A DNA stretch of 64,000 nucleotides from the NCBI RefSeq assembly GCF_000526155.1, contig NZ_JAFN01000001.1:2505014-2569013 (forward strand), given 5' to 3'. Each line of letters begins with the position of its first letter. The stretch's first letter is position 1. Under the pieces are notes generated by a model. It did not search any database. It worked only from the letters and a program-made list of their open reading frames with translations, and had not been told where the DNA came from. This DNA comes from Deferrisoma camini S3R1 (GTDB lineage: Bacteria; Desulfobacterota; Deferrisomatia; Deferrisomatales; Deferrisomataceae). Positions 1 through 8,473 of the stretch are shown one piece after another. The position numbers and the translations under genes are program-made.

Positions 1-338
1 GCCGTGACCTTGGTCCCCTTCCGGAGGTTCAGCAGCTGGTCCGCCTGGGGATGGTCCTTCTTGAGGTAGAGCCGCACCAGGCTGGGGCTGCCCAGGGCGA
101 AGCAGAAGTAGTCCCGGGTGTTGATCTTGGTTTTCCGGATCTGGTAGCAGAAGTCGCTGCCCGTGAACAGGAACACCCCGGTCACCTGCACCTTCTTGCC
201 CTTGTACGCGTCGCGGTTGCTCACCAGCTCCGACTGGCTGACCGCTTGGTAGTCGGCCGGGCGAAGCTCGGCCCGGGCCGCACCGACCATCAGGCACCAA
301 CACGCCAACACCGCCCACGTCCACCGCATCGTCTTCAT
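1..338 (-). CDS. Secreted protein of unknown function (partial, runs off the window)
   Basis: The reading frame starts at 338 and is still open at position 1, so only the first 112 or so codons are present. A typical signal peptide opens the protein (basic MKTMRW, hydrophobic core, cleavage likely after AARA), so it is probably exported. The visible mature part has a short beta-rich stretch around GKKVQVTGVF and two cysteines, which could suit a small OB-fold-like domain, but I recognise no family. The start is supported by AGGAAGG about eight bases upstream. An in-frame ATG at 329 is the alternative. Confidence 0.6.
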   Translation of the reverse strand, partial: MKTMRWTWAVLACWCLMVGAARAELRPADYQAVSQSELVSNRDAYKGKKVQVTGVFLFTGSDFCYQIRKTKINTRDYFCFALGSPSLVRLYLKKDHPQADQLLNLRKGTKVT

Positions 339-389
339 CGCCGCCTTCCTCGTCCAAAGGGTGAAACCACCGCCTGCCGGGCGCAGGGA

Positions 390-1187
390 TCAGGGGGCCG
401 TGGCAGCCACCAGGTGCCACACCTGGGCGGCCGCCCGCCCCTCCTGCGCCCACCGGCGGGCCAGCCGCTCCACGGCCCTCCTCCGCTCCGGGTAGGGGAG
501 ACGGGGCAGCAGCCCCGCGCTCATCGGCTCGAGCCCGTAGAACCCCACGAAACGGTCCGGAGGCAAGGATACTTCCATTCGTCTCATCGCCACGGGGCCG
601 AACTCCCGTTCCAAGCAGTCCAGGACCCGGTCCCAGGTCGAGACCGCATGCCGGCCCGGCGAATGGCCCTCGGCCGCCAGCAGATCCGCCACGGGGGTGC
701 GGGACTCGGCCTCGTACACCCCCTCCAGGTACGAGGCCAGGAGCACCCCCCCGCGGCGCAACAGCTGCCGGGCCCCGCGGACGGAGGCCCCGGCGTCCGG
801 CAGCATGAACAGCACGGCGTTGTACACCACCGCGTCGAACGGCCCCCGGAACGCCTCCAGGCGACAGGCGTCGGCCAGCGCGAACCGGGCGCCGGCCACG
901 GCCTGCCGGGCCCGGCGCAGCATGCCCAGGCTGATGTCCACCCCCACCACCCGGCCCCCCGGGCCCGCGGCCGCCGCCAGCACCCGGGTGGACGCCCCGG
1001 TCCCGCAGCCCACGTCCAGGATGCGGCCGCCGGTCACCACCCCTTCGGGGGCCATGGCCAGGAGGGCGGAGGTCAGCTCCTGGAAATGGGCCGTCTCCTC
1101 CTCGAACCGATGGTACCCGTCGGCGCCCCGGTCGAAGTTCTCTCGGATCCGGTCCCGGACGGCCCGGGCCTTGTCGGCTGGCAGCAT
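390..1187 (-). CDS. Class I SAM-dependent methyltransferase
   Basis: The protein has 265 residues. The S-adenosylmethionine-binding motif I (ILDVGCGTGAS) lies near residues 56-66, followed by an acidic motif II (VVGVDIS) and a later FDAVVYNAVLF segment, the pattern of UbiE/BioC-like small-molecule methyltransferases. The substrate cannot be read from sequence. I chose the ATG at 1187 because AAAGGA lies about eight bases upstream; the open frame extends much further upstream, but that part overlaps divergent fabH and looks like GC-rich shadow. The gene stands alone, divergent from fabH with a 220-base gap. Confidence 0.8.
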   Translation of the reverse strand: MLPADKARAVRDRIRENFDRGADGYHRFEEETAHFQELTSALLAMAPEGVVTGGRILDVGCGTGASTRVLAAAAGPGGRVVGVDISLGMLRRARQAVAGARFALADACRLEAFRGPFDAVVYNAVLFMLPDAGASVRGARQLLRRGGVLLASYLEGVYEAESRTPVADLLAAEGHSPGRHAVSTWDRVLDCLEREFGPVAMRRMEVSLPPDRFVGFYGLEPMSAGLLPRLPYPERRRAVERLARRWAQEGRAAAQVWHLVAATAP

Positions 1188-1264
1188 GGGAGAGGTCCTT
1201 TCCTCTGGCGGCCCCGCCCGCAACTGTACGGCAGGGCGGCGGATCCGGTTACCCCGGTGTGGGC

Positions 1265-1293
1265 ATTGTACCAGGACCCGCTCCAGGGCCCAA
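1265..1293 (-). promoter_or_regulatory. Candidate sigma-70 promoter for the methyltransferase gene
   Basis: On the minus strand TTGGGC (1288-1293), a 17-base spacer and TACAAT (1265-1270) form a plausible promoter about 75 bases upstream of the methyltransferase start. The -10 box is good (5 of 6) and the -35 weak (3 of 6). Confidence 0.4.
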
Positions 1294-1410
1294 CCGGCTG
1301 CCGGTGCTGGCAAAACGCCCCCCGCACCCCTACAATGGGTGACTTCGTTTCGCCCGGTCCGGCCCGGATGCGGGGCCGGGCGGGATCTGGGATCCGAAAG
1401 GAGGGACGCC

Positions 1411-2394
1411 ATGGTCATCGCGGCCACGGGCTCATACCTTCCCGAGCGGGTGCTCCACAACCGCGACCTGGAGAAGATGGTCGACACCTCGGACGAGTGG
1501 ATCTTCACCCGCACCGGCATCCGGGAGCGGCGGATGGCCGCCCCCGACGAGGCCACCTCGGACCTCTGCCTCCGGGCTGCCCGCCGGGCCCTGGACGAGG
1601 ACGGCACGGCCCCGGACGACCTGGACCTGATCGTGGTCACCACGATCACCCCGGACACCATGTGCCCCTCGGCCGCCTGCTGGCTCCAGAACAAGCTGGG
1701 CGCAGACCGGGCCGTGGCGTTCGACCTGGCCGCGGCGTGCTCGGGTTTCTTGTTCGGGCTGAAGACCGTGCAGTCGTTCCTGGCCGCCGACCCCCGGATC
1801 CGCAACGTGCTCCTGTGCTCGGCCGAGGTCATGACCCGAACCGTGGACTACACCGATCGGGCCTCGTGCATCCTGTGGGGCGACGGCGGCGCGGCGGCCC
1901 TGATCCGGCGGGACGGCCCGGGGCTGCACCTGCGGCGGGTGGAGATCCGGACCCAGGGAGCTTACGGCGAGGACCTTCTCCTGCCGGGCGGGGGCTCCCG
2001 AACCACCCCGATCTCCCACGAGAGCGTGGACCGGAACCTCCACACCCTCAAGCTCGAAGGGAAGAAGACCTTCCGGGTGGCGGTGCGGTGCATGGCCGGG
2101 ATCGCCAGGGAGGTGCTCGAGGCCGAGGGGCTGGGGGTGGAGGACGTGGACTGGGTGATCCCCCACCAGGCCAACCGCCGCATCCAGGAGGCCGTGGCCC
2201 AGGTTCTCAAGCTTCCCCTGGAGAAGATGGTGTTCACCATCGAGAAGTACGGCAACATCTCGAGCGCCACGATCCCCATCGCCCTGGACGAGGCCCGGCG
2301 GGACGGCCGGATCCGACCCGGCCAACGGGTGCTGCTGACCGCGTTCGGCGGAGGCCTGACCTGGGGAGCGGCCCTGCTGGAGGCCCAGGGGTGA
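1411..2394 (+). CDS. fabH: Beta-ketoacyl-ACP synthase III
   Basis: This 327-residue enzyme condenses an acyl-CoA with malonyl-ACP to begin fatty acid synthesis in the cytoplasm. The Cys-His-Asn triad is intact: Cys110 in AAACSGF, His252 in PHQANRR and Asn282 in YGNISSATIP. Length and motif spacing match E. coli FabH (317 residues, Cys112). The start has AAAGGAGG eight bases upstream. The gene is not beside other fab genes here, and two or more FabH paralogues are common in such bacteria, so a specialised priming role cannot be excluded. Confidence 0.93.
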   Translation: MVIAATGSYLPERVLHNRDLEKMVDTSDEWIFTRTGIRERRMAAPDEATSDLCLRAARRALDEDGTAPDDLDLIVVTTITPDTMCPSAACWLQNKLGADRAVAFDLAAACSGFLFGLKTVQSFLAADPRIRNVLLCSAEVMTRTVDYTDRASCILWGDGGAAALIRRDGPGLHLRRVEIRTQGAYGEDLLLPGGGSRTTPISHESVDRNLHTLKLEGKKTFRVAVRCMAGIAREVLEAEGLGVEDVDWVIPHQANRRIQEAVAQVLKLPLEKMVFTIEKYGNISSATIPIALDEARRDGRIRPGQRVLLTAFGGGLTWGAALLEAQG

Positions 2395-2570
2395 GAGGTT
2401 CTAGCCTCCTATTACCCAGCCGACAAAATAGGCGAATTTCCTCGGGAGGCGGGGCAAGGGACCTGCGTTTCAAGGGCCAGGGTGCAGAGGTCTGCTCTGG
2501 TAGGCCGCGAGGCGGCCTGGTTTCGAAACCGTAACCTGCACCGACCCAGCCCCGCAGATTTGGCGGCAGA

Positions 2571-2750
2571 GCATGGGGTCTGTTTCCGGCCGCGCGCGAA
2601 GCCGGGCATGAGATTCGCCGCGCAGGCACGGGGCCGCAACAATGGTTTCATGACCGTGCGGCCGGGGATGAACGGTTTCGCGGTACGAGCGTTGGAGGCC
2701 CTGCGCGGCGATCTGAGGAGCCGCACTCGGCTCTCCAACAGACCCCATGC
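2571..2750. repeat. Palindromic intergenic repeat, copy 1
   Basis: The ends GCATGGGGTCTGTT and AACAGACCCCATGC are exact inverted repeats. Inside lie the arms shared by the family (CGCGCGAAG near the left, TTCGCCGCGCAGG and CCTGCGCGGCGA facing each other) and the conserved core GGTTTCATGACC. A stray end of the other sequence type, GGGGCAAGGGACCTGC, lies at 2451-2466, so the gap between fabH and the next gene (2395-2846) appears to hold remains of two insertions. This copy differs from copy 2 at many positions, including both arms together. Confidence 0.85.
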
Positions 2751-2800
2751 CCCGGAAGGGGTTGGCGGCGGCTCGGGAGCCGCCCCGACCGACGACGGTT

Positions 2801-2821
2801 GACCGTAGACCGAAGACCGAG
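2801..2821. repeat. Tandem heptamer array (three units)
   Basis: Units GACCGTA, GACCGAA and GACCGAG follow each other directly, ending 25 bases before the start chosen for the radical SAM gene. The same heptamer family recurs at 9137, 22616, 50412 and 50803. Confidence 0.7.
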
Positions 2822-2846
2822 GCTACTGGCAAGAGGAGAGGCTCTT

Positions 2847-4145
2847 TTGCTGAGTGAACGAGTTCTGACCTTCGCGCTCCGGCAGATCAACCGCCGGGTG
2901 CTCCGGGTGCGGGTGGCCCCGGACGTCACCCTGCCGCCGGCGCGGGACGACCGGCCGTGCCTGCTGTACATCCACGTGCCGTTCTGCGAGCGGCTGTGCC
3001 CGTACTGCTCGTTCAACCGCTACCCGTTCCGGGACGACCCGGCCCGGTCCTACTTCCGGAGCCTCCGGGACGAGATGCGCCGGGTGGCGGACCTGGGATA
3101 CCGGTGCACCTCGGTGTACGTGGGCGGCGGCACGCCCACGATCCTCATCGACGAGCTGGTGGACACCCTCGACCTGGCCCGGGAGCTGTTCCCGGTGCGG
3201 GAGGTGTCGTGCGAGACCAACCCGAACCACCTCATCCCCCGGGTGGTGGACCCCCTCACCGAGCGGGTCCAGCGGTTCTCGGTGGGGGTGCAGAGCTTCG
3301 ACGACCGGCTGCTCGAGCAGATGGACCGGTACGACAAGTACGGGAGCGGCCGGGAGATCCTGGAGCGGCTCCAGGCCACCGCCGGCCGGTTCCACTCCCT
3401 GAACGTGGACATGATCTTCAACTTCCCGAGCCAGACCCGGGAGTCCCTCCTGCGCGACGTGGAGATGCTCACCGAGTCGGGCGCGAACCAGACCACGTTC
3501 TACCCCCTGATGAGCTCGCCGGCCGTGCGCCGGAAGCTGCGCGAGACCGTGGGCCCGGTCAGCTACACCCGGGAGCACCGGTACTACGAGGCCCTGTGCC
3601 AGGCCCTGGGCGGAGCGTTCGAGCCGGCCACGGCCTGGACCTTCTCCCGCCGGGCCGGCCAGATGATCGACGAGTACATCGTGGACTACGAGGAGTACGT
3701 GGGCGTGGGCAGCGGGGCGTTCAGCTACCTGGACGGAACCATCTACGTGAACACGTTCAGCCTGCGCGAGTACGACGAGCGGATCGCCTCGGGCCGGCTC
3801 TCCGCGGCCGCGGCCCGGCGCTACCCGTTGAAGGAGCAGATGCGCTACCGGTTCATGATGGACCTGTTCGGCCTCAGGCTCGACAAGAAGGCGTTCCGGG
3901 AGCGGTTCGGGAAGGGCGTGGAGCGCGGCCTCGCGCTGGAGATGGCGTTCTTCCGGGCGGTGGGGGCGTTCGAGCGGGACGACGCCGAGGCGCTGACCCT
4001 CGCCCCCAAGGGACGCTACCTTCTCGTGGCCATGATGCGGGAGTTCTTCGCGGGGGTGAACCAGTTCCGCGACCAGGCCCGGGCGGCCCTGCCCCCGGAG
4101 GAGCGGCGGGTCCTGTTCGGGGAGGGGGCGGGATGCGGGGCATGA
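2847..4145 (+). CDS. Coproporphyrinogen III oxidase-like (HemN/HemW family) radical SAM protein
   Basis: The 432-residue protein carries the radical SAM cluster motif C47-X3-C51-X2-C54 (CERLCPYC) just after YIHVPF, a typical HemN/HemW start, then a glycine-rich YVGGGTPT segment and the QRFSVGVQSF motif. Family members are oxygen-independent coproporphyrinogen oxidases, haem chaperones (HemW) or haem-degrading enzymes, and the exact role is open. I placed the start at a TTG (2847) with AAGAGGAGAGG just upstream; a longer frame from TTG 2799 would translate the heptamer array. It overlaps the downstream phosphatase gene by 13 bases, so they are probably cotranscribed. Confidence 0.8.
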   Translation: MLSERVLTFALRQINRRVLRVRVAPDVTLPPARDDRPCLLYIHVPFCERLCPYCSFNRYPFRDDPARSYFRSLRDEMRRVADLGYRCTSVYVGGGTPTILIDELVDTLDLARELFPVREVSCETNPNHLIPRVVDPLTERVQRFSVGVQSFDDRLLEQMDRYDKYGSGREILERLQATAGRFHSLNVDMIFNFPSQTRESLLRDVEMLTESGANQTTFYPLMSSPAVRRKLRETVGPVSYTREHRYYEALCQALGGAFEPATAWTFSRRAGQMIDEYIVDYEEYVGVGSGAFSYLDGTIYVNTFSLREYDERIASGRLSAAAARRYPLKEQMRYRFMMDLFGLRLDKKAFRERFGKGVERGLALEMAFFRAVGAFERDDAEALTLAPKGRYLLVAMMREFFAGVNQFRDQARAALPPEERRVLFGEGAGCGA

Positions 4146-4945
4146 GCCGGGACGATCTGCTGGAGATCGCGGTCGAGGCCGCCCGGGCCGCGGGCCGGAT
4201 CCTGCGGGACCGGTTCGAAACCGGGTTCGGCGTGCGCCACAAGGGCGCCGTGGACCTGGTGACCGAGGTGGACCTGGAGTGCGAGGAGGCGATCCGGCAG
4301 GTCCTGGGCCGCCTGGCCCCCGGCACCCCCGTGCTGGGCGAGGAGGAGGGGCTCACCGGCACCGGCGACGCCGGCCGGTGGATCGTGGACCCCCTGGACG
4401 GCACCACCAACTACGCCCACGGGTTCCCGGCCTGCTGCGTGTCGATCGCCTGGGAGGAGGGCGGGCGGGTCCGAGCGGGGGTGGTGTACGACCCGCTCCG
4501 CGGCGAGTGGTTCACGGCCCGGCAAGGCAGGGGGGCCCAACGGAACGGCGAGCCGATCCGGGTATCGGAGACGGCCCGCCTCTCCGAGGCCCTTCTGGCC
4601 ACCGGGTTTCCTTACGACCGGGGGGAGAACCCGAGGAACTACCGGGAGTTCTGCCACCTGACCCAGATCACCCAGGGCGTGCGGCGGACCGGATCGGCCG
4701 CCCTGGACCTGGCCTACACGGCCTGCGGCCGGCTCGACGGGTTCTGGGAGCCGGGACTGAAGCCCTGGGACCTGGCGGCCGGGTGCCTGCTGGTGGAGGA
4801 GGCGGGCGGGGTGGTCACCGGATACGACGGGGGGCCGTTCACCCCCTACGACCGCGACGTGGTGGCCGCCAACCCCAAGCTCCACCCGGAGCTCCTGGAA
4901 GCCCTGACCGACGCCCGGGGCAGGCCGGTCCCGGGGGAGAGGTGA
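4133..4945 (+). CDS. suhB: Inositol monophosphatase family protein
   Basis: This 270-residue protein has the metal-binding motifs of the inositol monophosphatase/SuhB family: GEEEG (Glu70 region), DPLDGTTN at 86-93 with its two catalytic aspartates, and a C-terminal KPWDLAAG motif. Members hydrolyse inositol-1-phosphate or related sugar phosphates with Mg2+; SuhB itself also acts in rRNA antitermination. The start at 4133 has GGAGG seven bases upstream; an ATG at 4142 that forms an ATGA overlap with the previous stop is nearly as good. Confidence 0.88.
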   Translation: MRGMSRDDLLEIAVEAARAAGRILRDRFETGFGVRHKGAVDLVTEVDLECEEAIRQVLGRLAPGTPVLGEEEGLTGTGDAGRWIVDPLDGTTNYAHGFPACCVSIAWEEGGRVRAGVVYDPLRGEWFTARQGRGAQRNGEPIRVSETARLSEALLATGFPYDRGENPRNYREFCHLTQITQGVRRTGSAALDLAYTACGRLDGFWEPGLKPWDLAAGCLLVEEAGGVVTGYDGGPFTPYDRDVVAANPKLHPELLEALTDARGRPVPGER

Positions 4946-4954
4946 GGTAGCCCC

Positions 4955-5266
4955 TCACTGCGCCGTGGCCAGTTTCTCGGCCATCTCCTCCACCTCCTCG
5001 GCCCCCTCCTTGTAGAACTTCTGCTCGTCCGGGGCCAGGTGGTGGAGCAGGCGCAGGAACTCGCCGGCGTGGACCCGCTCCTCGTCGGCGATGTCCCGGA
5101 GCACCGCCTGGGCGAGGGGATCGTCGGTGCTCTCGGCCAGCTGCATGTAGAGCTGGATCGCCTCGTACTCGGCGGCCACCATGAACCGGACGGCTCGCAC
5201 GAGCTCCTCGCGGGTGAGCTTGCGATCGTTGGCAAGGCCGGAGAAGGGGGCTGCGAACTCGGGCAT
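4955..5266 (-). CDS. Small ferritin-like (rubrerythrin-fold) protein
   Basis: A 103-residue protein with a two-helix ferritin-like half-domain. Iron-ligand candidates are in VAAEYEAIQLY (Glu, about residue 33) and DIADEERVHAGEF (Glu-Glu-x-x-His, about 61-65). Overall it resembles the short ferritin-like proteins that hyperthermophiles pack in encapsulins: same length, same KEEL-like start and EEVEEM end. No encapsulin gene is present in the window and no obvious cargo-loading tail is seen, so it may simply be a free iron- or peroxide-handling protein. The start is supported by the GAGGAGGAGC stretch upstream. Confidence 0.75.
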   Translation of the reverse strand: MPEFAAPFSGLANDRKLTREELVRAVRFMVAAEYEAIQLYMQLAESTDDPLAQAVLRDIADEERVHAGEFLRLLHHLAPDEQKFYKEGAEEVEEMAEKLATAQ

Positions 5267-5438
5267 GGAAGCTCCTCCTCTCTTCGTCGCGGAGCTTGGC
5301 GCAAACCGTGACTCGACCAGTCTGCCACGCGAGAGCCCTTGCGCAAGGCGTGGAAACACGTCGGCCGGCCCTGGTATTCTTCCCCCGCGCCAAAGACCAA
5401 GGCCGACCTTGCCCCAGACCGCCCTGTGGAGGCTTCCC

Positions 5439-6194
5439 ATGTCCGAACGTCGAGACACGTTCACCTGCAGCCGGTGTAGCGCCGTGTGGACCAAGCAGGG
5501 GTCCACCCACTGCTGGAGCGGCGATCCCGAGAACGGCCCGCCCCGGCCAGGGAACTGCCCCTCGGCGGTGGCGCCCGAGGTGATCGACGAGGCGTTCGCC
5601 CTATATCGCGGCGACGGCGAGGACGCCCGCATGGCCCGGGTGGCCGCGGTGGTGGAGGGGTTGTGCTACCAGCCCGAGCCGGGCAGCGACGCGGTCAACG
5701 CCCGGTGGACCCGGGTGGAGGACACGGTCGCGTTCGCCAAGCTCATGGGCTACGCGAAGATCGGCATCGCCACCTGCATCGGGCTTCTGGACGAGACGAA
5801 CCGGCTGACCCGGATCCTGGAGGCCCAGGGGTTCGAGGTGGCCAGCGTGTGCTGCAAGTCGGGGAGCATCGACAAGCTCGAACTGGGGCTGGCCGAGGAG
5901 AACAAGGTGCGGCCGGGCACATTCGAGCCGGCCTGCAACCCGGTGGCCCAGGCCCGCCTCCTGAACCGGGTGGGGACCCACCTCAACCTGATCGTGGGAC
6001 TGTGCGTGGGCCACGACATCCTGTTCACCAAGCACTCCGAGGCCCCGGTGACCACCCTGGTGGTGAAGGACCGGGTCACCGGGCACAACCCCGTGGCCGT
6101 GCTCTACGGACAGAACTTCTACTACAAGCGGCTCCAGACCCGGCCCGTGGAAGTGCCGGCTGGGACGGGCGGCGACGGGGGCGCCGGTGGGTGA
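5439..6194 (+). CDS. DUF1847 domain protein, probable metal-binding
   Basis: The 251-residue protein begins with a zinc-ribbon-like CSRC...HCW...NCPS cysteine pattern and continues with the conserved blocks of DUF1847 (ARVAAVVEG, GYAKIGIATCIG, VASVCCKSG, ACNPVAQA, GLCVGHDILF). Many cysteines suggest metal binding. The biochemical function of the family is unknown to me. The start has GTGGAGG upstream. Its stop overlaps the start of the aminopeptidase gene by eight bases, suggesting coupled translation. Confidence 0.8.
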   Translation: MSERRDTFTCSRCSAVWTKQGSTHCWSGDPENGPPRPGNCPSAVAPEVIDEAFALYRGDGEDARMARVAAVVEGLCYQPEPGSDAVNARWTRVEDTVAFAKLMGYAKIGIATCIGLLDETNRLTRILEAQGFEVASVCCKSGSIDKLELGLAEENKVRPGTFEPACNPVAQARLLNRVGTHLNLIVGLCVGHDILFTKHSEAPVTTLVVKDRVTGHNPVAVLYGQNFYYKRLQTRPVEVPAGTGGDGGAGG

Positions 6195-7947
6195 CGAGGT
6201 CCGGTCCCGCCTCCAGGCCCTGCGCCGGCTCATGGCCGAGCGGGGGATCACCCACTACGTGGTGCCCTCGGCGGACGAGCACCTGTCGGAGACGCCCCCC
6301 CCGTGGCGACGCCGGCGGGAGTGGCTGAGCGGGTTCACCGGCTCGGCCGGGGACCTGCTGGTGGGGCTCGACCCGGGGGAGACCTGGCTGTTCACCGACA
6401 GCCGCTACCACCTCCAGGCCGAGGCCGAGCTGGCCGGCTCCGGGATCGGCCTGGAGCGGGTGGGCGCGCCCGGAGGGCGCACCCTGTCAGAGGCGGTCCA
6501 GGACCTGGCCGACCGCCACGGCTCCCGGCTGCGCCTGGGGTTCGACCCGTGGTGCGCCCCGGACGCCGCGGCCCGGGACTGGGAGGGCCGGGTGAGGGAG
6601 GCGGGGGGAGAGGCGGTCCCGACCGAGCCGAACCTGGTGGACCTCGTGTGGACCGACCGGTCCGGGCCGCCCCTGGGCCCCCTGTTCGCCTGCCCGAAGG
6701 AGTGGAGCGGCGAGGACCTGGCCGGGAGGCTGGCCCGGGTGAGGGAGCTCCTGGAAAAGAAGCGGAGCCCGTTCTATGTCACCGTGAGTCTGGACGAGAC
6801 GGCCTGGCTCACGGGACTCCGGTGCTTTGACGAGGTTCCCCACACCCCGGTGTTCGAGTCGTTCCTGGTGCTCGGCCCGGAGGGGGTGGACCTGTTCGTC
6901 CGGGCTCCCCAGGACCGCGTGCCCCCCGAGCTCGACCGCCTTCCGGACTTCCGGGCCCGACCCTACGAGACGTTTCCGGAGGCCCTTCGCTCCCTCTCCG
7001 GCCGGGTGGCCGTGGACCCGGCCCGGGTCACCCGGGGCGTAACCCGGGCCCTGGAGGCGACCGGCGTGGAGCCGGTCCGCGTGACCTCACCCGTGGCCGA
7101 GGCCAAGGCGCTCAAGACCGGGGCCGAGCTTCGGGCCATGGAGCGGGCGGGCGTGCTGGCCAGCCGGGCCAAGGCCCGGGCCCTGGAGTGGCTCCGCAGG
7201 GAGCTCGCCTCCGACCGGACCGTGACCGAGGCCGAGTTCCGGAGCCACCTCGAGGCGCTTTATGCGGAACTGCCGGGGTTCCGGGGACTTGCGTTCCCCA
7301 CCATTGCGGCCACGGGCGAGCACGGGGCCATCGTCCATTACTCGGGCGCGGACGACACCCCCCTGCGGCCCGGCGACCTGTTCCTGGTGGACTCGGGGAT
7401 CCACCTGGACGGGGGCACCACCGACGCCACCCGCACCGTGGCCGTGGGCGAGCCCTCGGCCGAGCAGCGCCGCGTCTACACCCGGGTGCTCCGGGCCCAC
7501 ATCGCGGCGGCACGCCTGGAGTTCCCCGAAGGCACCCCCGGGGCCGCGGTGGATGCGGTGTGCCGGGCGGTGCTCTGGGAGGCCGGGCTCGACTACGGCC
7601 ACGGCACCGGCCACGGCGTGGGCGCGTTCCTGTCGGTGCACGAGGGCCCCTTCGCCCTGGCCCCGGCCAGCCGCCGGCCCGCCTCGGCCGTTCCCCTGCG
7701 GGCCGGCATGATCACCTCCATCGAGCCGGGGCACTACCGGCCCGGGTTCGGGGGGGTTCGACTGGAGAACCTCTACCGGGTCGTGGAGACCGATCGGACC
7801 ATCGATGGCCGCAAGGCCCTGGCCTTCTCTCCTCTCACCTGGATTCCGTTCGATCCCCGCCTCACCGATCTCGACGAACTGCCCTCCACCCACCGCGGCT
7901 GGTTGGACCGGTACCATCGGGAGTGCTCGGAACGACTCGGGATGTGA
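6187..7947 (+). CDS. Xaa-Pro aminopeptidase (M24B, aminopeptidase P type)
   Basis: At 586 residues this matches the long three-domain aminopeptidase P: two creatinase-like N-terminal domains, then a pita-bread metalloprotease domain from about residue 310. Metal ligands are visible in VDSGIHLDGGTTDATRT (two Asp), GHGTGHGVG (His), SIEPGHY (Glu) and GGVRLEN (Glu). It would remove an N-terminal residue preceding proline from cytoplasmic peptides. It starts with GTG at 6187, overlapping the DUF1847 gene. Confidence 0.9.
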   Translation: MGDEVRSRLQALRRLMAERGITHYVVPSADEHLSETPPPWRRRREWLSGFTGSAGDLLVGLDPGETWLFTDSRYHLQAEAELAGSGIGLERVGAPGGRTLSEAVQDLADRHGSRLRLGFDPWCAPDAAARDWEGRVREAGGEAVPTEPNLVDLVWTDRSGPPLGPLFACPKEWSGEDLAGRLARVRELLEKKRSPFYVTVSLDETAWLTGLRCFDEVPHTPVFESFLVLGPEGVDLFVRAPQDRVPPELDRLPDFRARPYETFPEALRSLSGRVAVDPARVTRGVTRALEATGVEPVRVTSPVAEAKALKTGAELRAMERAGVLASRAKARALEWLRRELASDRTVTEAEFRSHLEALYAELPGFRGLAFPTIAATGEHGAIVHYSGADDTPLRPGDLFLVDSGIHLDGGTTDATRTVAVGEPSAEQRRVYTRVLRAHIAAARLEFPEGTPGAAVDAVCRAVLWEAGLDYGHGTGHGVGAFLSVHEGPFALAPASRRPASAVPLRAGMITSIEPGHYRPGFGGVRLENLYRVVETDRTIDGRKALAFSPLTWIPFDPRLTDLDELPSTHRGWLDRYHRECSERLGM

Positions 7948-8103
7948 ACGGATTTCGCCCCCCCTTCCGCCGGCTTGCCCCGCCGCGAACCAGCCCAAAG
8001 ACGAACGCCGTATGCGAGCGAGAAGCCGCGCCCACCCAGGACCTTCCGAACGAGGTTTGCCGTGCCGCCCAAAAACCTCCGCACGAGCTGAGAAAACCGG
8101 ATG

Positions 8104-8149
8104 ACCCCAAAAATTTTGAGGGTCGGCACAAAAAACGTTGTTTTGGGGT
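8104..8149. repeat. Inverted repeat in the gap after the aminopeptidase gene
   Basis: ACCCCAAAA (8104-8112) and TTTTGGGGT (8141-8149) are exact inverted repeats around a 28-base centre. This is an AT-rich island in GC-rich DNA. It could end the upstream transcript or be a protein-binding site next to the candidate promoter at 8149. The rest of 7948-8100 shows no feature. Confidence 0.45.
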
Positions 8150-8249
8150 TGCATCCGCCCGACGACCATGCTAGAAAAGAAACAGCTGTTGAAAACACAG
8201 CGCGGATGGCAACTCCTCCCTCGGGGGCCCTCGGGCCCCTCTTTTTTTG
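8149..8249 (+). ncRNA. Candidate small RNA with own promoter and terminator
   Basis: TTGCAT (8149-8154), a 17-base spacer and TAGAAA (8172-8177) make a plausible sigma-70 promoter. About 65 bases downstream lies a strong intrinsic terminator (8224-8248). No start codon with a ribosome site lies between, so the transcript would be a short untranslated RNA of about 65 nt. The 5' half has a small ACAGCTGTTG palindrome. I do not recognise an RNA family; it could also be a leaky leader. Confidence 0.4.
8224..8248 (+). terminator. Intrinsic terminator
   Basis: GGGGCC, loop CTCG, GGCCCC, then TC and seven T residues: a textbook Rho-independent terminator on the plus strand, ending either the candidate small RNA or the transcript of the aminopeptidase gene. 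Confidence 0.85.
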
Positions 8250-8415
8250 CCCTTCTTCCCCCAGCAACTTCGGTCATCGATCTGGGGCCCCTGGGCGGCT
8301 AGGCTGCCAGGGGGCCCTGGAACCGCGCCAAAGCTCGATGGGGCCTGCCAATGAGCCAGCGCTTTCCCTAGCTTCTAGTCTCTTGCTTCTGTGCTCCGGC
8401 ACTCGCCCCCGGCCC

Positions 8416-8444
8416 TTGCCCTTTGTAGTAGGATGTTCTACATT
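8416..8444 (+). promoter_or_regulatory. Candidate promoter and operator of the phd-vapC pair
   Basis: TTGCCC (8416-8421), 17 bases, TACATT (8439-8444) form a promoter 30 bases before the antitoxin start. TGTAG (8424-8428) and CTACA (8438-8442) are inverted repeats overlapping the -10 box, a fitting place for autorepression by the antitoxin, which is the usual control in this family. Confidence 0.45.
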
Positions 8445-8473
8445 CTGGGGGCATTTTCCGGCGGAGGAGACAG

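Noticed and set aside
51-2534. Very long reading frames antisense or out of frame to clear genes, for example 827 codons across the methyltransferase and fabH.
   Set aside because: At this GC content stop codons are rare in shadow frames; the products are rich in Pro, Arg and Gly and lack any domain.
2799-2846. Upstream TTG start for the radical SAM gene.
   Set aside because: It would translate the heptamer repeat array and has no ribosome site; the TTG at 2847 has AAGAGGAGAGG just before it.
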